64,000 nucleotides of DNA from Hermatobates lingyangjiaoensis (GCA_026182355.1 JAPFBL010000582.1:266001-330000); one strand, 5' to 3'; shown: positions 18,548 to 28,434, counted from the first letter of the stretch. The notes: generated by a model from the sequence alone, not told the origin. A program made the numbers and translations.

Positions 18548-18929
18548 GTTAGAGGTGACGAATTCGTCAATTGATGAAGTCTCCTTGAATATCCAACTAA
18601 AAAACTATGCCTTTATCTATAATATCATAAAAACCGTTCTGAAACCGTAAAGAATGACTGCAATGTCTTATGACCTATAGAATAGGATGTGTTTTTTTTT
18701 CTTTTAAATTGCACTGGGATGTAGGTCAGTTGAGGTGGTTAGAGATGGTTAGAGGTGACGAATATGTCAATTGATGAAGTCTCTTTGAATATCTAACCAA
18801 ACAACTTTGCTATATCTATAAGATCATAAAAACCGCTCTGAAACCGTAAAAAATGACTGCAATGTCTTATGACCTATAGAATAGGATGTGTTTTTTTTTT
18901 CTTTTAAATTGCACTAGGATGTAGGTCAG
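18548..18929. repeat. Tandem duplication, 200-bp period
   Basis: GTTAGAGGTGACGAAT begins at 18548 and 18748; both copies end GGATGTAGGTCAG (18729, 18929). The copies differ by scattered substitutions. Confidence 0.85.
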
Positions 18930-19430
18930 GAGAGGTAGGAAGCGTGAATGTCAGCTCTTTGGGAAGACGGCTGTTGCCTTTGGCTCGTAAGGACAAGGTC
19001 GCTTTTGACTGTTGGCCTTGCATGATGGTGTCTACCTCAGTCAAACTGCTTCAACCATTACTGACTACTGTTAATGTCCACCTGACGACTTTCCCTATCT
19101 CTACCTCATTCTCTTTCAAGCACAGCCATCAATCACTCCTTTAACATTTATATTGCCTCCATATAAACATATCAATCACTCAAACGAATTACTATCCCAA
19201 AAAAAAGTTTATCCTTTGTGATTAAATACCTTTCTCACATACATAAAACATTACATAAAAAAAACTCCTATTTGTAAATCAGTTTACGTAGATAACCATT
19301 CATAAAATAGCTTTCATATTTCGACAATTGTCATCATCAACGCAGCAGAAACATGGACTCATTTAACATAGAAGAAAAAGATTTCATATAAACACACAAA
19401 ATAACAATCAATGATCAAACCGCAATACTT
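18930..19430. other. Mostly unassigned; one decayed ribozyme-like motif
   Basis: At 19312-19340 (minus): TTGATGA, extra T, GACAATTGTC, GAA, ATAT, then G. The cleavage position is G, which hammerheads do not cut, so it is a relic. The rest is unrecognised. Confidence 0.4.
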
Positions 19431-19431
19431 T

Positions 19432-19655
19432 CGTTGTGTTAAGAGGGCTGACAGCTAGCGGATAGTTTTTTTTACTCTTTCTTACTGTACTCCTTTGTTT
19501 CCCCAAACATCCCTTTCTGGACATTAGTCCTTTCCTGCGCTTTCATCCTTTTAAAATACCACTCTTCCCTTCTACTCTTCTCAACCCCTCACCAGATGTT
19601 TTCTGCATCTAGTGTTTCATGTTTCGAATGATCAACATTCATCATCAGGGCGTGA
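19432..19655 (+). mobile_element. Alpha-family PLE 3' UTR joined to a minus-strand ribozyme
   Basis: 19435-19615 matches the alpha 3' UTR (as at 12.65-12.84 kb). At 19618-19650 a minus-strand core CTGATGA-T-GAATG..CATTC-GAA, of the same type as 23.82 kb, is joined with its palindrome cut short. Confidence 0.65.
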
Positions 19656-19834
19656 ATACCTTCTAGGGTGAATTATCTGGTTTATTATATATACACCGAG
19701 AAGATTGAAGGAGTTGTTTTCCTTCCAGTTTAAGAAAAGCTGGGCGTTAATCCTGCGTCAATCTTCAATACTATACATCATTTTCAATACTATATATTCA
19801 TATATATATTATATATATGTAGTATATATAAAAG

Positions 19835-20035
19835 ATTTTACATAACACGTGAAATAACAATCAATATATCAAACCACAATAAAAAATGGGAAAACAAGAC
19901 TAAGATCTTTCAACCGTAACAAGCGGTTTTCGTCAGAGTCAAAAACCCAACTTCAATCCAAAAACCCTAGTTGGGTTGAAAGGTCTTAGTCTTGTTTTCC
20001 TATTTGTGGTTTGATCATTGATAGTATATATATGT
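19835..20035. repeat. Foldback of family alpha
   Basis: Minus copy with intact stem II (19908-19940) and a plus copy that lost CTGACGA and stem II (19965-20030), flanked by TATATA on both sides. Confidence 0.78.
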
Positions 20036-20199
20036 TGAATTTGGTGTGTCAAATATTTATATATTTTCAATAATGTGTGTGTCAAGGAAGGACTGCTACC
20101 AAAATTTACAATATAGTAAATTGTACAAAAATATACTATATATATATACTATATATAAAATCAATAGAAAAATGAAACAGTATTAGATCTTTGAAATTT

Positions 20200-20235
<36 letters not shown>
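20036..20235. repeat. TA tracts with an EGLLP-block scrap
   Basis: 20085-20113 holds GGAAGGACTGCTACC followed by AAATTTACAATATAG, a short copy of the end of the N-terminal block. Confidence 0.5.
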
Positions 20236-20236
<1 letters not shown>

Positions 20237-20860
20237 GGATGTCTTTTACTGTACATTATGTTATAATGCACAAAATGATAAACCTTAAAGCCAGCAATGG
20301 CCTTTAAATCGTTGGATATAAAATTTCTTTTAAAAGAATTTGTTACTCGATGTCTAACGGTAACAACAGTAATCTAGAGAGATAACTGGCTGTAGTCAAC
20401 GGCAAGTGTTAGTTGTTCTATTATTAGGGCAAACGTGAGTTTGATTGGTGACTTTGATTTATTGATGCTAACCGGTTTGGGTTACGTGGGAGACGTATGT
20501 CCGTCCCACAGTCGTTTGTCGTCTTCAGTGGGCAACACCAGTGAAGATGTGGCCTTTCACTTGATCACCTCTGTTCCGCTTTCAGTTTAATCCTGCCTAT
20601 ACTCTTAAGTCACGTTCATTATTTTAATCACTCTCCCATTGGTCTACATTCACCTCAGGCCATTCGACTACTTCAATTATTTTATTTAACTGCTGAGACG
20701 TTTTTTAGATTTCACTTTTAATAACCTATTTATTTTTTTTTTTAAATTAACGATTAAAAGAAAAAAAAAACTCAATGGCCTAAAATACGACGATTTCAGT
20801 CTTAATTACTTTTGCTATTAAATTTTTGTTATTTAGTTATACGTATGTACTATAAATGCA
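20236..20860. other. Unassigned sequence
   Basis: No gene or known repeat. The interval 20440-20660 is less AT-rich than its neighbours. Confidence 0.4.
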
Positions 20861-20894
20861 CACACCAACACCGATGCACCTTCATACATACACA

Positions 20895-21120
20895 TACATA
20901 TATAATTACATATGTATAAGTTGGCAGTAAGTCTTCATCCAAGCATACATTGTTGAAAAGCAGAGCAGATTCTGCATTCATGACTTTTTTAAGTAGCTGT
21001 TCTTTTTTCCTAATTACACTTCTAATTCGCATTGCCTGTGCAACATAGAAGTGTAATTAGGAAAAAATAACAGCTACTTAAAAAAGTCATGAATGCAGAA
21101 TCTGCTCTGCTTTTCAAGAC
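20895..21120. repeat. Foldback of a diverged PLE N-terminal block
   Basis: Minus arm reads RIRSVIRKKEQLLKKVMNAE, then SALLFNNVCLDEDLLPTYT. The inverted partial copy is at 21037-21115; centre near 21033. Confidence 0.72.
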
Positions 21121-21270
21121 ATCTATATATATATATATAAATTATTTGTTATATATAAAATAACTTTTGTTAACCTGTTCATTTATGTTTATCATTTCAA
21201 GGTGACTTTAAATATTAGATTAATTTGTTAAGTGTAGTTTCAATTGTTTTTAAAAAAATTAAATGTTTTT

Positions 21271-21312
21271 TTGTTGAAGATGGCGTATGTGACACCGAAA
21301 CATGTCCAATAA
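21271..21312 (+). ncRNA. Hammerhead-like ribozyme with embedded ATG
   Basis: TTG/CAA stem I (21271-21273 with 21307-21309), TTGAAGA core (C3 to T), extra T, a GG.GT..AC.CC stem, GAA, palindrome ACATGT (21300-21305), C. Confidence 0.55.
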
Positions 21313-21445
21313 TACATTAAAAAATTGTGGTGATTTAATTTTTATGTTGAACTCGAAATTAAAGACAAAATTTTGTAATTTGGAAAAATATAAGACGAAA
21401 TTGAACAAAGTGGAAACAGACATCCAGTTTTTAAAAGCATATATA
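21302..21445 (+). pseudogene. PLE ORF N-terminal fragment from ribozyme ATG
   Basis: Open frame MSNNTLKNCGDLIFMLNSKL, then KTKFCNLEKYKTKLNKVETD and IQFLKA, passing straight into (TA)n as YIYI. The VETDIQFLKA(C) variant recurs at 22.2 and 60.2-60.3 kb. It stops before EGLLP. Confidence 0.6.
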
Positions 21446-21549
21446 TATATATATTCAAGACGATTTGAAATTATCTAGAAAACTGCTTAAAAGAAAGGTA
21501 TGTTTGATTAAGGCAATTCAGTTTAACACAATTAATATATATATATATA

Positions 21550-21800
21550 TATATATATAGCAATATTTCACAAAAACACATGAAACAACAATCAATGTAA
21601 AAACCACAATAAGAAATGAAAAAAACAAGATTAAGATCTTTCAACCATAACAAGCGGTCTTCGTCAGAGTCAAAAACGCCACTGAAAAAACCTATTGGGT
21701 TTTTGACTCTGACATAGACCGCTTGTTACGGTTGAAAGATCTTAGTCTTTTTTCCCAGTTCTTTTTGTGGCTTGAACATATATAATTTAGTTTACTCGAG
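21550..21800. repeat. Foldback of family alpha
   Basis: Minus copy 21562-21680 and plus copy 21690-21780 meet at CCACTGAAAAAACC. Both keep GACTCTGAC; stem II is partly decayed. Confidence 0.78.
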
Positions 21801-21889
21801 TTTACCAGTTACTTATAGGAATATTATAGGACAGGAAGAAAATCTCTTTAAGAAAATCGTTAATGCAGTGATTTTCTTATTATATATAT

Positions 21890-22142
21890 ATATATGATCA
21901 AACCACAATAAGGAATGGGAAAACAAGACTAAGATCTTTCAACCGAAACAAGCGGTCTTCGTCAGAGTGAAAAACCCAACATATATAATTGGGTTTTTGA
22001 CATCCAGAGTTGTGTTTTTGACTCTGACGAAGACCGCTTGTTACGGTTGAAAGATCTTAGTCTTGTTTTCCCATTCCTTATTGTGGTTTGATCATTGATT
22101 GTTGTTTCACGTGTTTATGTGAAATCTTTTTATATATATATA
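21890..22142. repeat. Foldback of family alpha with intact plus-strand ribozyme
   Basis: Minus copy 21897-21975, plus copy 22015-22130. The plus ribozyme is intact: GACT 22020-22023, CTGACGA 22024-22030, GACCG..CGGTT, GAA, AGATCT, T, AGTC to 22062. Confidence 0.82.
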
Positions 22143-22143
22143 T

Positions 22144-22345
22144 AGGCTTTTAAAAACTGGATGTCTGTTTCCACTTGGTTCAATTTCCAAATATTTTGGA
22201 AAATATACCAAAACTTGGTATACTTTCCCAAATTACGAAATTGAACCAAATGGAAACAGACATCCAGTTTTTAAAAGCATGCATTGAAGAAGGACTGCTC
22301 CCAACTTTTACAAATACATATATATATATATATATAAATATTGAT
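22144..22345. repeat. Foldback of PLE N-terminal block (VETDIQFLKACIEEGLLP type)
   Basis: CTTTTAAAAACTGGATGTCT against AGACATCCAGTTTTTAAAAG, arms 22145-22200 and 22205-22280. The plus frame continues CIEEGLLPTFTNTYIYI into (TA)n. Confidence 0.82.
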
Positions 22346-22439
22346 AAAAGTATCGACCGTGGAATAGACACAAAACCATAGTTTATCGGGACTCGGTCAG
22401 TTTATCTGACCCGATAAACTATAGTTTTGTATATATATA

Positions 22440-22600
22440 CGTGTATATATATTATACGTTTTTGTTTTGAAAAATATTTGGTTTTCTTCGAATACGAGTG
22501 TTTACGAGTACTGTATTAAAATGACAGTCTAGAACTAATAACACCAGTCTAAAATTAGATCTTTGATTGTAATTCTATGAAAATAAATATTTTGTGGGGT
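22440..22600. repeat. Dispersed repeat D (partial)
   Basis: GTTTTGAAAAAT, then GAGTACTGTATTAAAATGA and GATTGTAATTCTATGAAAAT match 44.73-44.93 kb and 36.41-36.56 kb. Confidence 0.65.
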
Positions 22601-23470
22601 TACGGTAAAACTAGTTGCTACGCCAGTCCCGGATCTACCAGTCCAAAGTCGAGTATGTAGTCTTTGGGCTACCTTGGCTGCTAATCAACCATTGTAAAAG
22701 CATATTCACTTGGGTTATCAATATGAGTTCTCGCTTTCGATTTTACTGCAATGGAATAAGAGGAACAAGGTGGCAATTTATTATTGTGAGTATAGAGTTA
22801 GTAATGTTGATAATTCGGAAATCAGCGATTAGAGATAATAGCCTTCTTCTAGTCACATGGGAATTATGGGTCTTACCTTCAAAACCAAGGAATCTTTCAG
22901 TTCTTGACCAACAAACCTCGCTGAATGGTTTTTCTTTTGTCTCATTCCCTGCCATAGTTGTTTCTCTCTGTCCTGATTTCACTGATCATTTGCGGTTTTT
23001 CATTCAAGGCTCCACTTCACGTTTACTCTTTTGCGGTGGACCAAAAGCTATAGCCAGTGTAACAAGGGCTATATGATTTTCACGTTAAGCAGAGCAAAGG
23101 ACACTTTAAAAAGGGCAGATTATAAAAAAAAAGGACACCGATGTTTGGGCAGCAGTCGTAATGATGCGCTCAACAGCTCTCCCCCCGGGCTGTTATTAAC
23201 CTCAGGACTGCTTCCCGCTCCACATAGTTCTCCTATTAAATCCGCTAATCATCGTCCCAGCTCGCTGCCCACACTCGTTTAATTGAACCGCTCTGCAGTA
23301 CCGTTCTGCCGATTCGCATCACTTATCACCCGTACTCTAATCTTATCTCTGTACAGACACTTATTAATAACATAATTCTCTTTTCGTATTTAAATTAAAA
23401 AAAAAACAGTTAGTGATTCCTGTTCCTGGAAACATATTTCTTTATTAAAGACATGAAACATCATAGTTTA
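22601..23470. other. Unassigned, with a SINE-head scrap
   Basis: 22618-22682 resembles a minus SINE head (CCCGGATCTACCAGTCC, then TGGGCTACC). 23140-23290 is GC-richer (CTCCCCCCGGGCTG). The longest frame (153 codons from 22615) shows no family signature. Confidence 0.4.
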
Positions 23471-23569
23471 ATCTGAAACGTTTGTTGACCTTTGTGGATC
23501 GTTTTCTTAATGATAATATATATATATATATATATTATATATATAATATATATATGTATAAATTGATTC

Positions 23570-23800
23570 CTGTCTACCTTATTTTCTGTGACCGGGCGTG
23601 CATGCTGCAACACTGTTGGTCTCCAACCGTCTCTGAACCAGTGTGTTTGGTTTCCCTCTCTTATCTCTCCTGAAGACGGTTCAAACCGCAAATTAGAGAA
23701 CTGTAAGTGTGTTCTTTTGATTTCTCTATGTTTCTTTGTCTATATTGAACTATATTTGTCCATTTTGGATCGTATTTCCAACAAAAAAGTGTATATATAT
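23570..23800 (+). mobile_element. Family gamma PLE unit with near-intact ribozyme
   Basis: TCTC, CTGAAGA, extra C, GGTTCAAACC, then GCAAATTAGAGA: one base inserted or substituted in GAAA. Leader GTAAGTGTGTTCTTTTGATT continues to (TA)n at 23.79 kb. Confidence 0.6.
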
Positions 23801-23821
23801 ATACATATATAGGACCTTCAC

Positions 23822-23860
23822 GTCCTGATGATGAATGTTGATCATTCGAAACATGTCGAC
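23822..23860 (+). ncRNA. Hammerhead-like ribozyme with fully consensus core and embedded ATG
   Basis: Stem I GTC (23822-23824) with GAC (23858-23860); core CTGATGA 23825-23831; extra T 23832; stem II GAATG-TTGAT-CATTC 23833-23847; GAA 23848-23850; palindrome ACATGT 23851-23856; C 23857. One of the two best theta-type copies for a cleavage assay. Confidence 0.75.
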
Positions 23861-23978
23861 CATAGTAGATGTACTTTATTGTGTAGACGAAATAACGAGA
23901 GTGTTATTTAGAAAAATTGAGAAACTTGTTAAGAAACAAGTATCAGCTAAATTTGGTGTCATTTTCAATATACATATA
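23853..23978 (+). pseudogene. PLE ORF N-terminal fragment from ribozyme ATG
   Basis: Open frame MSTIVDVLYCVDEITRVLFR, then KIEKLVKKQVSAKFGVIFN, passing into (TA)n as IHIYIYI. The block is cut before C..EGLLP. Confidence 0.65.
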
Positions 23979-23997
23979 TATATATATATATATATCC

Positions 23998-24165
23998 GTA
24001 TATTTGGGGAACAGTCCTTCATTTATACATGTGAGATTAAATTTTCTGCCTACTTTTGTCTTAATCAGTTTTTTTGATTTCTTTTCCAAATCTCGTATTA
24101 GTCTTTTAAATTCTCTATGGACTAGATATATTAACTCACTATATGATTTCTGTCCATTTTTTATC
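23998..24165 (-). pseudogene. PLE ORF N-terminal block (complete, minus)
   Basis: Minus frame NGQKSYSELIYLVHREFKRL, then IRDLEKKSKKLIKTKVGRKF and NLTCINEGLFPKYTDIY into (TA)n. It is open throughout and continues open upstream through the adjacent ribozyme without an ATG. Confidence 0.7.
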
Positions 24166-24173
24166 GTATTTAT

Positions 24174-24217
24174 TATTACCGACGTTTCAGTCTTCTTTGA
24201 CCATCTACAGGGTTATT
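24174..24217 (-). ncRNA. Hammerhead-like ribozyme, theta type
   Basis: Minus: stem I ACC (24211-24213) with GGT (24178-24180), core CTGTAGA (A6 to T), extra T, GGTC/GACT stem II, GAA, palindrome ACGT (24182-24185), C (24181). Confidence 0.62.
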
Positions 24218-24249
24218 TTTTTTTAAAAAAAAAGTCATAGTATTTTAAA

Positions 24250-24560
24250 AAACTATTTAACAATTTTATCTAAAAATTAATTTTAACACTCGAATAACAC
24301 AATAGAAATATAAAGTAAACATTAAAACTGGCAGGTTGCAATTCCTGTTATATGTCCACAGGTGAGTCTTCAGTTTCTTCTGACCTTGTTAAATTCCCTA
24401 TTTGTTGAGATTGGAATTGTCCCATGTGCAACTTCAATACGTTTGCAAAACTTGCAGTTTGATTATTTATACTGGACCTCATTTAAAATATATTCAGGAA
24501 CTCTATAATACCTAATCTGCCATGATCTCTTAAAATTTAATCTCACATGTATATATATAT
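24250..24560. other. Probable PLE 3' UTR, unverified
   Basis: Lies on the side of the minus ribozyme where the endonuclease end would be expected, but I recognise no coding motif. AT-rich. Confidence 0.35.
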
Positions 24561-24579
24561 ATTTAATTGAACAACTGAC

Positions 24580-24760
24580 CGTATTTCACTGATGTCATGT
24601 TCTTTACTAGTTTTTCAAGGTTTCTGAATACCTTCTTCTTTCAGAAACCTTGAAAAACTGGTGAAGAAAATGACATCAGTGAAATACGCTCAGTTATTCA
24701 ATGAAATATGCGTGAATGAAGGACTGCTCCCAAATCTTTCAAATATATATATATATATAT
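24580..24760. repeat. Foldback of PLE N-terminal block (KLVKKMTS type)
   Basis: Minus arm 24583-24640 and plus arm 24638-24750 centred at AAGAAG; the plus arm ends GGACTGCTCCCAAATCTTTC, then ATATA. The same family as 54.07 kb. Confidence 0.75.
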
Positions 24761-24807
24761 ATACTCAAAAAAATTATTCTTGACCTCTTCTATTCTATTG
24801 TATGTTA

Positions 24808-24905
24808 TAGGTTTTGTTTTTGAAGACTAGGTCATATAAAAGAAAATAAACTCCTTCCTGGGTCAACGTTTCGATGTATTTGTATATCATCTTCAGGGCT
24901 AAAAT
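24808..24905 (-). ncRNA. Hammerhead-like ribozyme, family eta, with leader
   Basis: Minus: GCC, CTGAAGA, extra T, GATATACAAATACATC, GAA, palindrome ACGT (24866-24869), T. Leader AGGAGTTTATTTTCTTTTAT. Confidence 0.65.
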
Positions 24906-25130
24906 TAGAGTAAAAACTATAATACATTTACCAAAACTTAGTTCTAAATACATACATTTAGTTCTCTATGTAGGTTGTAGATTGTTTTGGTAAATGTATT
25001 ATAGTTCTTAAATTTAAATCATTTAAATATATTAAAATTAAAAAATTTAATTAATTTAATTACATTAAATTAAAAAAATTGAATATATTAAAATCTAAAA
25101 AATACATTAAAAAATCATTTAAATTTAAAA
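24906..25130. other. AT-rich unassigned
   Basis: A TTTAAAT-rich tract at 25018-25130; the surrounding eta-family UTR-like sequence (GTAAATGTATTATAGTT) recurs near 27.53 kb. Confidence 0.4.
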
Positions 25131-25300
25131 AATGGATTTCCGATTTTACATTATTTAGTTTGTAGAAAATGCTTCTGATTTACTAAAACTCTTTTTTAAA
25201 TCCGGTTTCTTAGGTCATGAATTAACTCTGCATATTTCTTGTTATTGAATATATTGTTGGACATGTTTCGGTACTAAAAATCACCACCATTCCCTAAACC
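25130..25300 (-). pseudogene. PLE N-terminal fragment (ELIHDLRN type), minus
   Basis: Minus strand: GAAACATGTCC opens an ATG, followed by a frame containing YAELIHDLRN. It is shifted after that, and its nucleotide homologue is at 25.89-26.04 kb plus. Confidence 0.55.
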
Positions 25301-25480
25301 AGACGTTCCAACCTGTTGTTATCAAGTGTGATGTTTACTCCAATTCTTTTAGTGTTATCATTGTTATTTATTGCGTAATACGAGTATTACCACATATTAA
25401 CATATGCATTACGTAATATTACAATATATAGTAACAGCATATGAATAAGCGTTATGTTAATTAAAAACTTGAAATACATA
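25301..25480. other. Unassigned
   Basis: AT-rich, no feature. Confidence 0.4.
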
Positions 25481-25481
25481 T

Positions 25482-25705
25482 GGTTAGCTCAGTGGTTAAC
25501 TTATTCACCTTTGGGCTGGTAGTCCTGGGTCGATACCCACCTACCAGCATTAATAATTAGGACTAATTATTAAAATTTATTATAATAATTATAATTAAAA
25601 TTTAGGACTCCCAATGTGGAATAACCGAAACAAAAAGACCATAAAAGACTGACTTTATTACCTGCTAGGGGATCGGTTTAAACAATAAAAAAAAAAATGA
25701 AAAAA
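25482..25705 (+). mobile_element. tRNA-derived SINE with internal deletion
   Basis: Box A TTAGCTCAGTGG (25485-25496), box B near GGGTCGATACCC (25527-25538), body mostly missing, tail AGGACTCCCAATGTGGAATA, then AGGGGATCGGTTTAAAC and an A-rich end. Confidence 0.75.
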
Positions 25706-25869
25706 AAAGCCCATTACAGCCAAATACCTAATCCTACGTACCATCTAGCAAATACGTTAAATAAACTCCTTCCTCCGTTTACTCGTAATGTGGCTTATAA
25801 ATGAGCCTCATGGTGTAGATGATCCCTACTGTTTTTGGGAGCTATTTATTGTTATGCTAATAAAGTTTT

Positions 25870-26045
25870 TTTCCTTGTGATTTGTTACACCGAAACATGT
25901 CGAAGAATATATTCACTAAGACAAGATATATGGAGAGTTAATTCATGACCTAAGAAACCTGGATTTAAAAAAGAGTTTTAGAAAACTAGAAACATTTTCT
26001 ACCAAACTAAATAATGTAAAATCAGACATTCATTTTTTAATATAA
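25870..26045 (+). pseudogene. PLE N-terminal fragment (ELIHDLRN type), plus
   Basis: CACCGAAACATGTCG supplies the GAA-palindrome half of a ribozyme. The frame downstream includes ELIHDLRNLDLKKSFRKLET, then NNVKSDIHFL before (TA)n. A TAA (ESstop) interrupts the join to the ATG. Confidence 0.55.
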
Positions 26046-26089
26046 TATGTAATATGTATTTTTCGTAATATATATATATATATATATAT

Positions 26090-26265
26090 ATTTACGAGTT
26101 CAAAATTCAAGAAAAGTAACGCACAGAGTAAGGAAACACACTTACAGACTCAAATTTTCGGGTAATCCGTCTTTAGGAGAAAACAGAAAGGGAGACCAAG
26201 CACATTTTTGAACTCGTATTGTGTCCAGTTTGGACGTATTTCGTTTTATTAAGTGAAGATATATA
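26090..26265 (-). ncRNA. Family beta unit (minus)
   Basis: Minus: CTAAAGA (one base off), extra C, GG-ATTAC-CC, GAA, AATT, T, GAG; leader GTAAGTGTGTTTCCTTACTC. The substituted core makes activity unlikely. Confidence 0.55.
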
Positions 26266-26274
26266 TATATATAA

Positions 26275-26545
26275 ACACTAATAAATTCTCGACCGTGTAA
26301 CAGATATACAACTAAAAAAGGATAGATCGAGATGCGGTCAGTTTCTTCCACTTTCAATTCAAACTCTCATTGCCGACGTTTCGATTTTATTTAAAATCTT
26401 TTTCCAAAGGCACAAGTAGGAATATTGGAAATTGAAGGAACTATTAAAATTATATTACTAAACTAGTATTGAAGGTTAAACTATTCAAATGAAAAACCGT
26501 TAATAACCGACTCTGTACAGCTGTACAGACCGCATCCCGATCTAT
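26275..26545 (-). repeat. Lambda-like PLE leaders
   Basis: GCCGACGTTTCGATTTT and the GATAGATCGAGATGCGGTCA / GACCGCATCCCGATCTATCC inverted pair bracket about 200 bp of AT-rich sequence. Confidence 0.5.
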
Positions 26546-26569
26546 CCTTTTTTAGTTATATATATATAT

Positions 26570-26735
26570 ATATTTCATTAAATACCTTACTTATTATTAA
26601 TTTAGTACGTTTGTTGCATAGTTTTTGTAATTTTCTTATATAATTTTTCCATCTTTCGGGTAAAATATACACCAATTCACCGAATGATTTATTTTTGGCA
26701 TTCATTACACTGGTTTCGACGTTTCGATCAACGCT
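26570..26735 (-). pseudogene. PLE ORF N-terminal block (SFGELVYILPERW), minus
   Basis: Minus frame MISVDRNVETSVMNAKNKSF, then GELVYILPERWKNYIRKLQK and LCNKRTKLIISKVFNEIYIY into (TA)n. It is open for about 60 codons and lacks C..EGLLP. Its first codons are read from the ribozyme itself. Confidence 0.68.
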
Positions 26736-26755
26736 GATCATTTTCAAGGAAAAAT
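26708..26755 (-). ncRNA. Degenerate hammerhead-like motif overlapping ORF start
   Basis: Minus: TTGAAAA (two or three core changes), extra T, GATCA-GCGT-TGATC stem II, GAA, palindrome ACGT (26719-26722), C. Stem II is perfect but the core is decayed. Confidence 0.5.
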
Positions 26756-27000
26756 AATTCATAAATAACAATTTCTTGATATTATTTAAAGATTGATAAC
26801 AATTACTAAGCACTAAAAACTAAGAATATACATTAAGCTCATATTGAATTTTTTCACTATGTACAATATCCAAATAACCTTCACCTCATCAGGTTTCCTT
26901 TACACTGCTTTTAATTACATTACCGTCACTTAAGTTTTCTAATTCCTCTTATAGATTTCTGGTTCTAGTCACGTGTGTAATTTTAAAATACTCTCAATGA
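26756..27000. other. Unassigned AT-rich
   Basis: No feature recognised. Confidence 0.4.
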
Positions 27001-27180
27001 TTGAAGGTCTGCTCCCAATATATATATGTATATATATGGTATTGAATTAGATGGCAGATTCTGCATTCACAATTTTTTACTTATAGCTTCTATGTTTCTC
27101 ACGATCTTCCTTTGTGCTGGAGCGTAATTTCCAAAGCAGACTAGCAAAAGACATTCAGAAGGTTAGAACACTAAAAAACA
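27000..27180. repeat. PLE N-terminal scraps around (TA)n
   Basis: Plus GATTGAAGGTCTGCTCCCAA ends in TA. Minus GCAGATTCTGCATTCACAAT matches the 20.9-kb type. Confidence 0.5.
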
Positions 27181-27229
27181 CTTCACCTGGTTGAAGTGTT
27201 AAATTAAATATCATTAAGTTTTATATATT

Positions 27230-27400
27230 ATCATTAAGAAAACGATCCACAAATATAAATAAATTAAAGATAAATTCAATATCTATCTTTAATTAACTAC
27301 TAAACTAAACTAAACTAATAAGACAAGCTTTCGGCTCCATGGGTCATCATCAGGTTCCTAAACTACTTATATTAACTAGATATATATATATATATATATA
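27230..27400 (-). ncRNA. Hammerhead-like unit, GACCCATGG family
   Basis: Minus: CTGATGA, extra T, GACCCATGGAGCC (stem decayed), GAA, palindrome AGCT, T. A second copy at 27.90-28.05 kb keeps the perfect GACCCATGGGTC stem. Confidence 0.52.
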
Positions 27401-27409
27401 TATATTCAC

Positions 27410-27680
27410 TGTTTTGTTATTGAGGGCTAGGTCAAATAAAAGAAAATAAACTCCTTTCTAGGCCGACGTTTCGATGTATTTGTACATCATCTTCAGGGCT
27501 AAAATTAGAGTAAGACTATAATACATTTATCAAAACAATCTACAACTCACATAGAGAAATAACACACATTTTTGTTAAGACCAACAGATACATACAAATA
27601 CATCGAAACGTTGGCCTAGAAAGGAGTTTATTTTCTTTTATTTGACCTAGCCCTCAATGACAAAACAGTGAATAGAATAG
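27410..27680. repeat. Foldback of family eta with ribozyme in the minus arm
   Basis: Minus arm leader 27415-27470 and ribozyme 27461-27499: GCC/GGC stem I, CTGAAGA, extra T, GATGTA-CAAA-TACATC, GAA, ACGT, C. The plus arm 27590-27675 lacks CTGAAGA. Confidence 0.75.
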
Positions 27681-27710
27681 AAGAGGTCAATAACAATTTT
27701 GAGAATATAG

Positions 27711-27714
<4 letters not shown>

Positions 27715-27757
<43 letters not shown>

Positions 27758-27849
27758 TATATATTACATACATATATCGTCTACACAATAAAGTACATCT
27801 CCTATGGTCGACATGTTTCATCATCAGGACGTGAAGGTCCTATATATTA

Positions 27850-27894
<45 letters not shown>

Positions 27895-27905
27895 ATTATC
27901 ATTAA
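27715..27905. repeat. (TA)n tracts around a ribozyme scrap
   Basis: TA runs at 27717-27768 and 27840-27897. Between them GTCGACATGTTTCATCATCAGGAC keeps both ends of the 23.8-kb ribozyme but has lost stem II. Confidence 0.7.
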
Positions 27906-28060
27906 GAAAACGATCCACAAATTCAATAAAATCACAGTTAAATTCAGTATCTATATTTAATTAACTACTACACTAAACTAAACTAATAAGACAAGCTTTC
28001 GGACCCATGGGTCATCATCAGGTTCTTAAACTACTTATATTAACTAGATATATATATTAC
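27900..28060 (-). ncRNA. Hammerhead-like unit, GACCCATGG family (better copy)
   Basis: Minus: AAGAAC, CTGATGA, extra T, GACCCATGGGTC, an additional C, GAA, AGCT, T, GTCTTA. Stem I pairs four of five positions. Confidence 0.55.
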
Positions 28061-28064
28061 ATAC

Positions 28065-28175
28065 TACATAGGGGTTTAAATGTCAACTGAACACAGTTTT
28101 TCTTTAAAAAAAGTTTTTCTAAACAGTGTTCAGTTGGCATTTAAACGCTTATGTAGTATGTAATGTGTATATTTA
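28065..28175. repeat. Foldback GTTTAAATGTCAACTGAACA..TGTTCAGTTGGCATTTAAAC
   Basis: Arms of about 45 bp around an A/T-rich centre at 28106. Confidence 0.8.
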
Positions 28176-28212
28176 GTTAATATAAGTAATTTAAAAGTGA
28201 ATATTGTTAACA

Positions 28213-28344
28213 ATGAGTTTTCAAGATAAAACATTTGGACAATTGTTATTTCATATTCCGGAAAACTTCAAAACATTGATTAGAAAATTAGAAAAGTTAA
28301 TGAGAAAAGAGACCAGAACAAAGGTTCAAAAAATGTTTAATTAA
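28213..28344 (+). pseudogene. PLE ORF N-terminal fragment with its own ATG
   Basis: Open frame MSFQDKTFGQLLFHIPENFK, then TLIRKLEKLMRKETRTKVQK and MFN, then stop. Homology then switches to the zeta leader (28345-28430), so the fragment is joined to a second unit. It shows that FGQLL starts close to an M-S start, as in the ribozyme-embedded starts. Confidence 0.65.
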
Positions 28345-28434
28345 ATTATTAAATGTCTATATTTGAGAGTATTTCATTAATTTTTTTACCCTTTAATGAA
28401 TAAATACCACATTATAACTGATTACACTACCTCA

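Noticed and set aside
19312..19345. Ribozyme-like motif with GACAATTGTC stem
   Set aside because: The base at the cleavage position is G and the core C is T, so it was listed only as a relic and not as a ribozyme.
22615..23076. 153-codon plus-strand frame
   Set aside because: No motif, atypical composition, overlaps another frame on the minus strand and begins in a SINE scrap.
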